DNA from: Physella acuta
Lineage: Eukaryota; Mollusca; Gastropoda; Physidae
Reading direction: 5' to 3'
Length of the DNA: 64,000 nt
Assembly: GCF_028476545.1 (NCBI RefSeq)
Contig: NW_026732320.1
Coordinates: forward strand, 186,001 to 250,000
The stretch's first letter is position 1. Every line of letters begins with the position of its first letter. Below the pieces are notes generated by a model. The model ran no database searches. It was given only the letters and a program-made list of their open reading frames with translations, and had not been told where the DNA came from. Positions 45,561 through 56,650 of the stretch are shown here, in pieces. Both the position numbers and the translations under genes were made by a program.

Positions 45561-47250
45561 TCTATTTATTTTCATCAAGCCTAAGTTATAACCGGATGTT
45601 TCACTTTCGTAAGACAAATATTGATTGGCTGTACAGTAACTTAGTGATCGATAACTATTTGTTTACAAAACTTTGCAGATCAAGTTTTTAAATAATAATG
45701 CTAATTTAAAACCCCATGACCTAGTTTTCTATTTTTAGCTTACAATGTGTACAATAAAATCAATGGCGGCCTATCCAGGATGCCATTGTTTATGTCGCCA
45801 TTACACGTGAAAACCAAATTGTTTTTGCTTTTTTTTAAAATTTTTATTTAGTTACCGAAAATATTATAAACATCAAATACATTCAATCTTTAGTAAAGTC
45901 CGAAAAAAACCAGATAGACAGGATTTTATAACCATATTAATTGTAACTACGCTGTGCATGATTTTTAAATGAATTTATACACCTCTCAAATACCTTTGAG
46001 ACTTTTCTCGCTGGTGTCCATTAATTTAATTTATTTGCGACCCAAGGCAGTTCAGGAAAATTTTTTCCGTGACAACCTCAGATCAGTCTGAAGATGCGAA
46101 CTAGGAATCTATAGTCTCGACAAGGCAGCCCGTTTGATTTTAAATGTGCAGCACATATAATACGCCGCGGGTCGGCTCGTAAAGTTATAATTACTATGTG
46201 CCACACCCCCTCAAGAATGCTGTTTATTAAGCTGCTTATCTCACTTTACAACAGTAGGCCTAATTAAAATTAATTTTCAAATTTTTTAAATTACTTTTAT
46301 TGGGTAAGATTAAGCACATGTTTACTAGTAATTTAAAAAAAAAGTAAATTCTGTTTCAATGAAGGTCGCAGGTCAAATATTTTAAATTTTTTCCTTTATT
46401 TAGTCATGTTCAGTGGAGGGTGCCACAGGCTGACCTGACTTTGGAATTTTTTTCAGTAATAATGACTTTGTACAGAAAGTTAAAATATGCTAAATTGGCT
46501 TAGTTTACTAGTGTGCTAGCTATTGATACATTTTCAATAAAAAAAAAATCATTCTGAAATTTGTATATAGAGTAAAGTGACATTAATAAACACCGATACA
46601 CAAAAAATGCGACATGTTCGCTATGAGGGCACCTCGTCTCATTAATAATTCACATTAATTCACCTAGAAAAAAACCGAATCGACCATAATACTCTTTATT
46701 TATAGGAGAATAATAATAGGCTATTCATCCTTGTATTCATTCGCATTTTAGATTTTACTTTCCACTTTTTGCATGTGTCTGTATTTCCCAATAGCGAACA
46801 CCTTTTTTACATTTGTTCCGAATAGCGAACACCCGTTCCTCATAAGGAACTTTTTAATATTTTGCACTTTAAAGCATAATTAGATACACAATTTTACAGT
46901 TTGAAACATTTTTAATGTGTTGTTTTGTACTAGAATGACTAAAAACGTTTTATTTTAGCTTTTATCTCTCAAATAATTCAAATTAAAATGTCAATGAGGC
47001 TTTTTTAAAAGCTTTTTTACTTTTTTATGATAGTAATTTTATTTTAAATTTTACACTGCACAGTAAAAAAAAAGTTGGTATAGAGATCTAGGTCTAGAAA
47101 ACTAGATCTAGATCTAGAACTAGATGTCTAGATTTTGTTTCATAACATTCATCTCATTATGATTATGATTTATTACATTAGTCATTAGTCATTTAATAGG
47201 CCTATGGTTAAAACTTCAAATAAGGGTCAAGACATTGGCTGAGAGAATGT
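45561..47250. other. No gene seen
   Basis: AT-rich sequence. A fragment of the 97-bp repeat lies at 46,155-46,185 and an imperfect TAGATC simple repeat at 47,090-47,135. Confidence 0.35.
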
Positions 47251-47453
47251 TTACACCGGTGTCCGATAACAGAATCTTTTTCAAAAAGGGGTGTTAGGTT
47301 ACTGGTAGTTAACTAAATTCACACCTGGCTGGCTAATGTCAATGCTAACACTGTCCCTAACCCCAACCCTGGTCCTACCATATGCCTAACCCTAATTTCT
47401 AACTATAAAATTAGTCGAGATTACAATACTACTAACAACCCAACACCCCTTTT

Positions 47454-48660
47454 TACTTTCTCATATATACAAAGTATAGAGAAAGTCTTGTAATTGTGCA
47501 AAAAAAAAATCGAGATGCAAATCTAGACGTTTTACAGCTCCCTGAGTGGGAAAAACATTGTTTTGCAAACTTGTCTCTGTGTGTGTGTGTAAACACAATA
47601 ACTTGAGTACCATTACTGCTAGGTTGATGAAGTTTCATATATAAGTATTATATCAAAATCGTAGATGCGTATCAACTTTTGAGTGATTTCCGATAACTGG
47701 AAGTGGAACTTTTTCTACTTTCAATTTTTCAAAAGCCTATAACTTGAGTACTATTTCAGATGGATGAATGAAATTTCACATTTAAGTAAAAGTTCCAATT
47801 CTCTGCCTTCTATCATATTTTGAGTAATTTCTGTTGACCGGAAGTAGTAATTTACACTATTTTCCGATTTCTCAAAAAAAAAAAAACGCATGTGAATTTA
47901 TAAAGTAGGCCCCTACGAATCAGAGTTTCTTCCAGGCATCCCCCGAAAAATTTTTACCGCCCCCCCCCCGAACGAAATGAAATTTATATAATTTATATAG
48001 AAAATATATACTTTTAACAGTGTCCGCCCCCCCGAAGAAAGTTTACCGCCCCCCCGAAGATTTCAAGTGCCCCCCCGGAGAAAAAAGTCTGGAAGAAACA
48101 CTGCTACGAATAATAGCCCGCACTATTATGCACATTTTATTTGGCGTTCACTTTGTGTGCAATTTTTTTTTATGAGATTCTATTCTATTTTAAAAAGTTT
48201 AAGTATTTAAAAATGGATTAAAAATATTGTCAATATCCTGAATTGCCAACCCCTGTTGTTTCATATAAGAATACTAGCAGTATCTGGGAAGTAACTGTGT
48301 TTTCCTAGTCAAGGGATGTAATGAGAGCTAAAGGACTAAATGCAAATGTATTTCAGACACATTTAGAAATGTTGTAAACATTGATACATTTAAAAAAAAA
48401 ATGTTTATTTAATGTGCATATTGAAAATTATTATTCTAAGTATGCTAAATGAAAACTGTATAAAACACTTTCAATATTAATTTTTTAACTCATATATTTA
48501 GACCATGAGCATTTTAGACATTTAAAACTTGACTCAATGGAAGTATAGTGTTTTTATATATTCCTTTGTAATCCTCGATTACAAACATTTTACAAACATA
48601 CAGAATTGAACTTTATATATTAGATTCGAGAAAGTTAAGAGGAGATCACTCCTGGTTTAT
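47454..48660 (+). repeat. Family A repeat, copy with hAT insertion and decayed 3' part
   Basis: Starts ACTTTCTCATATATAC and ends GAGATCACTCCTGGTTTATT. The region 47,454-47,900 follows the 20,049 copy closely. A hAT MITE interrupts it at 47,921, and about 300 bp of unrelated AT-rich sequence (48,290-48,600) separates the last segments. Confidence 0.65.
47921..48103. mobile_element. hAT MITE (CAGAGTTTCTTCC type)
   Basis: 183 bp, CAGAGTTTCTTCCAGG to CTGGAAGAAACACTG, flanked by the perfect 8-bp duplication CTACGAAT (47,913-47,920 and 48,104-48,111). Confidence 0.92.
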
Positions 48661-48705
48661 TTTTTGAAGAGGATTCCATTATCAGACACTGGTATCTATA
48701 ATCGT

Positions 48706-49285
48706 CCCATTGACTTATGAAGTTATTGGACTATGACAGGGTGGTAGGCTAGGGTTTCTGTCACATTTCACATTACTAGCTTTGACTTTGGCCAATTTTA
48801 AAATAATTTTATGTATCTAAAACTGGATAGTTACTATTTGATACCTTACTTTAATTATGTAAATGTAGGTTTTTAGGTAGGTAATAGAAATTAGTAGGCC
48901 TAATAGATCTACAGTCTACAATATTTTATAAGTAAGATCAGAAAATATTAAAAATATACGCATAATATGATATTAGCCTAATATTCTAATAATAGTAATA
49001 TTATTGATTAATAATTAATATTAATGCTTCTTTAGTGACTCATAGCCCTTCTCGAAAATCTCATCAAGGACTATACATTTAAATTTTAAAAATGGTAAAA
49101 TAATAGGTCTATTAATACTTAATATTAGATTAATTTGCATTAATAATTTTGCAGGCTTGTTTTAGTTGTTGGTATGCTTTTCATTAAAAGTAGATTTTTA
49201 CCGTGACAAATTATATAGAGAAAAACAATATGGCTTATAAAAAAGAGTCGACCTTTGATTAATAAAGGCAAAAGACAAAGAAAAG
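48706..49285. other. No gene seen
   Basis: AT-rich sequence upstream of the zinc-finger exon; probably intron if that gene is or was spliced. Confidence 0.35.
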
Positions 49286-49289
49286 ATGA

Positions 49290-49375
49290 TTTTATGATTC
49301 CCTACTGAGATTTAAACTCTGGGGATATGGGTTAACAGATGTGCACTGTGCCACCCAACCATGATGTGCTAAGGC
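49290..49375 (-). mobile_element. tRNA-derived SINE head
   Basis: Minus strand: GGTTGGGTGGCACAGTGCAC (A-box TGGCACAGTGCAC, 49,341-49,353) and AGAGTTTAAATCTC (B-box-like, 49,307-49,320). No paired acceptor stem, so not a functional tRNA. Confidence 0.5.
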
Positions 49376-49606
49376 ATGAACGCTGTTTTTAACTATTAAT
49401 CTATCTATTCATAAACTTCTGATTGATAATAGACACTTCTGTTAATAAAACAAATGTTACCATAGCTCAATAAGGCCTGTTTGATCCTTTTTATAACTTA
49501 AAAAATTCTATGGTGTTATGTCATTTTTATCCATTTTTTAAAAATGCAATATATTTTCAAAAAGAAATTTTAATTTTGTTTTCTAATGAAGATATTTTTT
49601 TTTCAG

Positions 49607-52076
49607 TTTTTCTTCAATAATTCATCAATCTAAAGCTATGCAAAACACAAAGGGCGCTAATGGTATAGCCTGGGAGAGCTCATTTATGGTTAAACAGGAA
49701 TTTAGTGATGAAATCATTACATTTATGGACATGAAATCAGATGAAATATCAGCTATTTCAAGTTCAGGAGGAGTAAAAACCAAATACATCAACACTCTTT
49801 TCAAATTCTGAAGATATAAAGCAAAATGTATCAACACAAATTTCAACTGTTAAAGACAAATACTTGAAGGAAACAAGGCCATTTTTAGCTGTAGAAAATA
49901 AAAATCTTGATAAAACAAAGCCTTTTTTTAATTTAGAAGAGATGAAACAAGATAACCTAACAACATTTTCATCTTCTGAAGACATGAAACCTTATATATC
50001 AACAGCATTTTCAATTTTCGAAGATATAAAACCTGAGATATTAACAATTTCATCTTTGGAGAGTGAAAAACAAAATGGTTTCAAAGCACAGCAACAACTT
50101 TTCCCCCCACCGGATTCAACTGATTTTAAAGAAAATTTAGCAGTTTTAAAATCAGATCTTCAAAATGAATTAAAAGAACTGAAGTTATTGCATACAAAAT
50201 TAATTGATAATCTCCCAACAGAATATCCAATCAATGATAAGGGACTGAAGACATACAAGTGTGATATGTGTTGTCAAAGATTTTTCCATTTTGATCATGT
50301 TAAACAACACATAAACATTCACACAAGGGTGAATCCATATGGTCATGATTTTCATCAGCAAGAAGTTATGATCAGTCAGGGTGAACAGATTAACAAAATA
50401 AACCTAGAACAGGTATACAATAAGTCTAGTTTGCCTAAAAAGTTCACTACAAAGTCTAGTTCATCCACACACACAAATATTCATTCTGGAATTAATAATC
50501 CATATGAATGCTATGTATGTCATAAAAAATATCCTATTAAAAAGTATTTAGCAAACCATATAAAGATACATTTAGGCGAAAGACCGTATGAATGTGGTGT
50601 GTGTCATAAAAAGTTTACTAAGAAGGGTAATTTATCTAGACATAAAATAACTATTCATTCTAGTCTCAAGCCACATAAATGTGATGTTTGTCATAAAAGT
50701 TTTGCTCTAAAATCTACATTATCTATACATAAAAATATTCATTTACCAGAGAGACCATATGAATGTGATGTTTGCCATAAACAATTTAGGCATAAACATA
50801 ATTTATCAGAACATAAAAATATTCATTTACCAGAGAGACCATATGAATGTGACATGTGTCTTAAAAAATTTAGTACTACAGGTAATTTTTCAAAACATAA
50901 AAAGATTCATTCTAAAAAGATTCATTCTAGTCTCAAGCTATATGAATGCAATGTTTGTCACAAAAGTTTTGCTCTAAAATATACATTATCTATACATAAA
51001 AATATTCATTTACCAGAGAGACCATATGAATGTGATGTATGCCATAAAAAATATAGGAATAAAAGTGATTTATCAAAACATAAAAATATTCATTTACCAG
51101 ATAGACCATATGAATGTGATGTGTGTCTTAAAAAATTTAATCATAAAGGTAATTTTTCAAATCATAAAAAGATTCATTCAGGAGAAAAACCATTTGAATG
51201 TGATGTGTGTAAAAAAAAATTTATTCAGAAAGGTCATTTATCTACACACAAAAAAATTCATTTACCAGAGAGACCATATGGATGTGATGTGTGTCACAAA
51301 ATATTTAAGAATAAGGGGGATTTATCAAAACATAAAAATATTCATTTACCAGAGAGACCATATGAATGTGATGTGTGACATAAAAAATATAATTGTAAAT
51401 ATCATCTATCTAGACATAATAATATTCATTTAACACTAACAGAGAGACCATTTGAATGTGATGTGTGTCACAAAAGATTTAATCATACAAGTAATTTATT
51501 ACAACATAAAATGATTCATTCAGGAGAAAAACCATATGAATGTGATGTGTGTCACAAAAAAATTAATCATAAAGTTCATTTATCTAGACATAAAAATATT
51601 CATTTACCAGAGAGATCATACGAATGTGATGTGTGTTACAAAAAATTTAATCATAAAAGTGACTTATCAAAACATAAAAAGATTCATTCAGGAGAAAGAC
51701 CTTATTAATGTGATGTGTGTCACCAAAATAGGTAATCATAAAGGTAATTTATCTACACATAAAAATATACATTTACCAGAGAGACTATATGAATGTGATG
51801 TGTGTCATAAAAAATTTAATTCTAAAGGTTATTTATCTACACATAAAAATATTCATTTACCAGAGAGACCATATGAATGTTATGTGTGTCACAAAAATTT
51901 TAATTATAAATGTAGCTTATCTAAACATAAAAATATTCATTTACCAGAGGCCATTGGAATGTGACATTTGTCATAAAAAGTTTGCTCTTAAGTCTAGTTT
52001 ATGTACACACACACACACACACACACAAAATTTCACTCAGGACTTTAAGCCACCTGAATGTGTTGTTGGTCATTAA
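49607..52076 (+). pseudogene. C2H2 zinc-finger protein, probable decaying host gene (last exon)
   Basis: A likely exon begins after a TTTTTTTTTCAG acceptor at 49,606 with ATG at 49,638. That frame stops after about 55 codons, but the other frame (M at 49,864) continues the same acidic, Ser-rich text with repeated SSED-KP motifs, implying a one-base change near 49,780-49,800. About 130 residues later the C2H2 array starts. Eleven fingers of C-x2-C-x12-H-x3-H form (two with variant spacing) lie before a TGA at 51,376-51,378, where TGT would be expected. Same-frame fingers resume until TAA at 51,706-51,708 (GAA expected), then frame changes near 51,725 and 51,950, with about 19 fingers in all. 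Linkers are LPERPY, replacing the usual TGEKPY. A sequence-specific nuclear DNA-binding protein is expected. A working gene truncated to 11 fingers, or assembly errors, cannot be excluded. Confidence 0.8.
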
Positions 52077-52079
52077 ATT

Positions 52080-52830
52080 CTCTTTCACAAGGATCTTTAA
52101 TTATCTATATATAAAATTTTTGCTTTTGTACTAATACCACATTGTGGAGGCTAAATACACACCATTAATGTTTGTCATACATGACATAATACTCTTCATT
52201 CATATTATTTGTCATACAAAGTATTACTAAGGATTAAATGCTATCTAGACATTTCACACACAGGAAGAAAAACTACATGGAAAGAATGGATGTCATGAAT
52301 CACCATAGCACATCTATTATCTTGTACAAGGTGTTATGGCTAGCTTTGTTCAGGTTTTTTGGAAAATATGATGGCTAAATTCTTACCCTTTACATTACCC
52401 ATACAATTAATACCCATACAATAATACTAACCACTAATAAACACCAACATTTTAAATGTACAATTATATTTATAAGTTGAATCATTGAAGTAATATTTAC
52501 TCTAAATTTTTCTATATTGAATGTTTTATTTTATGTAATTCTAAATTGTATAAATAATTATATAATCCATTTAGTTAATCATAATTATGATAATTGAATT
52601 GAGCAACAAAATGTATTAATTCATGTAGCTGAAAATGATTAAATTATTATGACAGAAGATACAATTTATTATGATTATTAGCCTTTGTGAAATGATTGGA
52701 TGTTTATTTATCTTTTTTAAGACATAATGAATATTTTCAGTTATTAATTAATCAAAAAGTGTTTATTCCGTTTTTCTAGGCTTACTGATTGAGAACAAAA
52801 ACACGTCTGTTTTTTTATAATAGTGTTGGA
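52080..52830. other. No gene seen
   Basis: AT-rich sequence, plausibly the former 3' untranslated region of the zinc-finger gene. Confidence 0.35.
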
Positions 52831-52836
52831 TCAGCT

Positions 52837-52840
<4 letters not shown>

Positions 52841-52927
<87 letters not shown>

Positions 52928-52961
52928 CCTATATAATATATATATATAATATATAGATCTA

Positions 52962-53040
<79 letters not shown>
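52841..53040. repeat. Two (TA)n microsatellite blocks
   Basis: Uninterrupted TA repeats at 52,841-52,925 and 52,965-53,040, separated by a short imperfect TA-rich spacer. Confidence 0.97.
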
Positions 53041-53043
<3 letters not shown>

Positions 53044-53945
53044 CTACTAAAACTCAAGTTTGTTTACATGTTAGTATTTTTTTTTTGTTTGTCTGTTTGG
53101 TTACAGGAGAGAATCTGCACTATGTGTACAGCTGTAAAATAGTATTTAGGTAGAGAACAATGTTCTTTTTGACCAAACTGTTAATCACAAATTAATTTAA
53201 AGACAATAATTAATTTATTGATATATTCATTGGTAGATTATCCACTTTAATTATAAAACTTCAGAACAATGACATTACTTTTAGTGACGTAACATGATTT
53301 ATTTACTTTTTATAACAATAATGGCGGCTTCCATACAAAATTTTGTTGCCCACTCAAAAGTATAAAGCATTATACAGCTACTTTTCTGTCGGCTATAGCA
53401 TTAACAATATGTCTGTTTGCTATTTTTTTTAGGTTCAACTTTCAGCATTTCTTTTAATTTGAGTGAACAATAAATTTCTCTAGATCTAGAATCTACACAT
53501 CAGCTGTCTAAGGAAGGAAAAATTATAATTATAGATTTAGAATCTAGGTAAAACCAAAATAAATTAGTTAAAAATAAATACCATTATAAAATCAGAATAA
53601 AGTATTGAGTTTCTTTATTAAACTGTTTTAGTCCTTAAATATTCTATATAAATCTTTGCTTTTTAGTTTCAAGCATCATCTTATTTAGTAATACAAGGGA
53701 TTTATTTATGCTATCTAGGCTCTAGATCTAGAACTATGGAAAGACTTGACTAGACTTAATGAGTTTCTATACTAAACTATTTCAGACTTTAATTATTTTA
53801 TATACATCTTTGTTTGTTTAGCTATGGAATTGGCTAATTTGGGATAAATTTAATTTGAAATAATACTAGGGCCTATTCGCGTAAATCAGGTTTCTTACGC
53901 AGACTCAAAGTAAAAAAGTATTGATATAGAACACACTTTTTTCAA
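53041..53945. other. No gene seen
   Basis: AT-rich sequence with two TAGATCTAGA-like short palindromic runs (53,481 and 53,720). Confidence 0.3.
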
Positions 53946-53951
53946 TTTTTT

Positions 53952-54100
53952 ACTTTCTCGTATATATGAAGTATAGAGAAAGTCTTGTAATCGTGCAAAA
54001 AAAAAAAATCGAGGCATTATTACATTACACCTTTTACCTATCACCATCACACGTTGCGGAGTTGATGAATAGGTTTCTGTGTGTGTGGAGGGGGGGGGGT
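53952..54100 (+). repeat. Family A repeat, 5' fragment
   Basis: ACTTTCTCGTATATATGAAG, AGAGAAAGTCTTGTAATCG and the poly-A/ATCGAG step match 20,049 onwards; the copy diverges after about 60 bp. Confidence 0.7.
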
Positions 54101-54309
54101 TCAATTTCACAAGAGCGGCGCACCGGCAAGGTGCGAAACGATTTTTCTCTACAATACGGTATATAAAAAGTCGGATGCGGTTTGATACCGTTCATCCGAG
54201 TGCCATAAAACTTTGGGGAGTTAATGAGAATATTTCCGACGAGGTTTCTTCGAAAAAAAATAATTTATGGGGGGGGGGGGGGGCGACTATAGAATCTAGT
54301 GACAATGTA

Positions 54310-54912
54310 AGCGCAATTTCCTTAATTAATTTTTTGTGACCGAACGAATCACCCGTAGATGTTTGCACCCCTTTTCTTTTCTCCACACGAGCAGAGCTAG
54401 TCCCCGCCCCCTCGCGAGATCTGCGCGAGTCTGACCAATGGCAGCGTGTACAAGTAGACGTTACCTCTCACTAGCGACTGCCTCAGCCGGTGTGCTTGGT
54501 TTTGTATATTCTTAGTAATCTTAGCCAATACAAATTAGAAGAAATTAATTTTTTGTGACCGAACGAAAGGATATTTTTGAAAACTTTCTTCGGCAATATT
54601 GTTCTAAATTATGGCAGGAATCGATTGGTAAATGCTTCAAGTAGCTAAGTGGTCTGGTTGCCGAGATATGGGCAAAAAACTGCATTTTTCGAGTTTTTTT
54701 TTTGCTTTTCCGGGAAATCCAGGAAGGAAACCGGGATTTTTTTTTGGCCCACAATCATCCTTGGAACTTGCTTAACATTTTTGCTTTGGAACTAGTCCTC
54801 GATATTGCTTCGTTGAGGAGGAGATACGACTTAAAGCGACTTAAAGCTGCGGACATCCATTCCCAGAAATGTCGAGTTAATAATCGCAATTCTCCAGAAT
54901 GGAAATAGCGCT
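54310..54912 (-). mobile_element. Family B MITE with internal insertion
   Basis: In minus sense it runs from AGCGCTATTTCC to GGAAATTGCGCT. Relative to other copies it carries about 220 bp extra (54,347-54,566), flanked by direct repeats of TTAATTTTTTGTGACCGAAC. The extra piece is GC-rich. Confidence 0.65.
54380..54470. promoter_or_regulatory. CpG-rich block with promoter-type motifs
   Basis: Holds CCCCGCCCCC (GC box), CTCGCGAGAT (close to the TCTCGCGAGA element) and GACCAATGG (CCAAT box) within 70 bp, in an otherwise AT-rich region and inside the extra piece of the family B MITE. No gene downstream is evident. Confidence 0.3.
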
Positions 54913-55204
54913 AAAAACATAAACTGTATAATGGATCTAGTAATGATCAAATAAACGTTAGTACAAAAAAAAACGTGATTTTATACATGGATACAAGTTG
55001 CATATCACAATACTTCTAGAATTGATGATGCTGTTTGTTAGTAACTTCAGTTTTTAAAGGGCAGAATTTAAAAACAATGCTTTGTAGGCCTATACAAATA
55101 CAAGACAATCATATTTAAATACAGTTTCATACGAATAGTAATGAAAGGGAAGCTACTCTAAATATTTTCTAAAGATGGTTGCTGTTTTTAATTTCAAATT
55201 TACT

Positions 55205-55793
55205 ATCTCGAACAGGGTTGATAAAAATTAATTTGCTAACAACAATATGGCGTACGGACCGGATGAATGACTTCCGACGGTTTTTTTGTCTTAGTTAGAG
55301 AGACCTTCTTAGAATTACTTATAAAAATGTTTACCACGAGCAAAATGGCGGGTTTTCGTGTTATAAGGCGGCAAGGCTAAATATGCCAGAAAAGCATTTT
55401 AAAATTTGCTTTGGAGAAAGAAGGCTAAATTTTAAAGTCGATCTCATTAAAATTAATAGAACTTTTTCAAATATCAGCCTGGAGGTTACAAAAATGAATT
55501 TGAGGTTGTAGAACTATTAGGGTTATCATTCTGTGAAAAAATAAATCAAATTTTGCTAACAACTTTTTTTTTTTATAAAACATGGCTTTTGAATGACAAC
55601 CAAATTTTTTTTTAAAACCATGTGACCGCTATTTGATGATCACTAGTGAGGAACTCTGGGTGCAAGGCCACTTAAAAAGTGTAGCCGATTTGTGATTTGC
55701 TTTAGATTGAAACGTAAGAAGAGTTGTCAAGGAGAGGTGTGTTGTGAATGGCAGTGAGTGACAATAAATAATAAATTAAGTAATTTAGTTTAA
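55205..55793. repeat. About 600-bp dispersed repeat, copy 2 (inverted)
   Basis: Reverse complement of 18,823-19,435. Both copies lie near a CGGATGATTATAG terminal repeat (18,558 and 55,815). Confidence 0.8.
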
Positions 55794-55814
55794 AACGAAC
55801 TAAACACTTCGGAT

Positions 55815-56165
55815 GATTATAGATACCAGTGTCTGATAATGGAATCTTCTTTAAAAAAGGCGTGTTGGGTTGTTAGTATTGTAATCCTGACTATTGACTA
55901 ATTTTAATTTTATGGTTAGGAATTATTAGGGCTAGGCTAGGCATTCCATTAAAAAAAATTAAAATTGGCTAATTAAATGTATGAGCATTGCAAAAATATT
56001 GTGCTTGATGTAACTAAATAACACTGAAAAAATTTTCTTTCTAGCTTCAGTAGTTTTTTTTTAATGAATTTTTTACTTAATTGGTGAATGTCCACTATAT
56101 TTCTATTATAGAAATTTTCTATGTAAGTAAATTGTAAGTCATGAAAATCACTGTCCCCTAACTTT
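55815..56165 (+). mobile_element. Single end of the CGGATGATTATAG element
   Basis: CGGATGATTATAGATACCAG through AAAAAAGGCGTGTTGGGTTG is the same terminal repeat as 15,507. Interior text CTTCAGTAGTTTTTTTTTAA resembles that of the large inverted-repeat arms. No partner end was found downstream. Confidence 0.5.
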
Positions 56166-56171
56166 GAAATA

Positions 56172-56650
56172 GCACTGCTCAGTTATTTTTAAAGATACAA
56201 TGTTAAAACTTTGCAGGATCTTACTTCAGCATGTTTGAATTACATATATTAATGGAAATCATTAATTCATTCACTGGGAGCAGAATAATTAGTATTCCTT
56301 TAAGTGGATACATTACGGCTATTATGGGCCCTAATTTCTAAGTAAGTTGCACTGCTCAGTTGTTTTTAAAACTACAATGTTTAAACTTTGCAGGATCTTA
56401 CTTCAGCATGTTTGAATTACAAATATTAATTGAAATCATTAATTCATTCACTGGGAGCAGAATAATTAGTACTCCTCAAAGGGATGTATTACGCCACTTT
56501 TGGGCCCTAATTTCTAAGTAGCACTGCTCAGTTGTTTTTAAAGGTACAATGTTAAAACTCTGCATGATCTTACTTCAGCATGTTTGAATTACATTTATTA
56601 ATTTAATTATTAATAGACTTGTCAGTAGCAGAACAAACTGAATAAAAAGG
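56172..56650 (+). repeat. Three tandem repeats of about 175 bp
   Basis: Copies start at GCACTGCTCAGTT near 56,172, 56,349 and 56,521 (spacings 177 and 172). Each holds TTTGCAGGATCTTACTTCAG-like text, and the first two hold TTCATTCACTGGGAGCAGAA and GGGCCCTAATTTCTAAGTA. The third copy is incomplete. Confidence 0.85.

Larger units (their letters stand above)
47262..48705. mobile_element. Composite bounded by GTGTCCGATAA-type inverted ends
   Basis: Left end GGTGTCCGATAACAGAATCT and AAAAGGGGTGTTAGG; right end GAAGAGGATTCCATTATCAG and ACACTGGTATCTATAATC is its approximate complement. It resembles the ends of 15,507-18,558. The interior is the GGGGTGTTGGG element followed by a family A copy. Boundaries are tentative. 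Confidence 0.4.
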
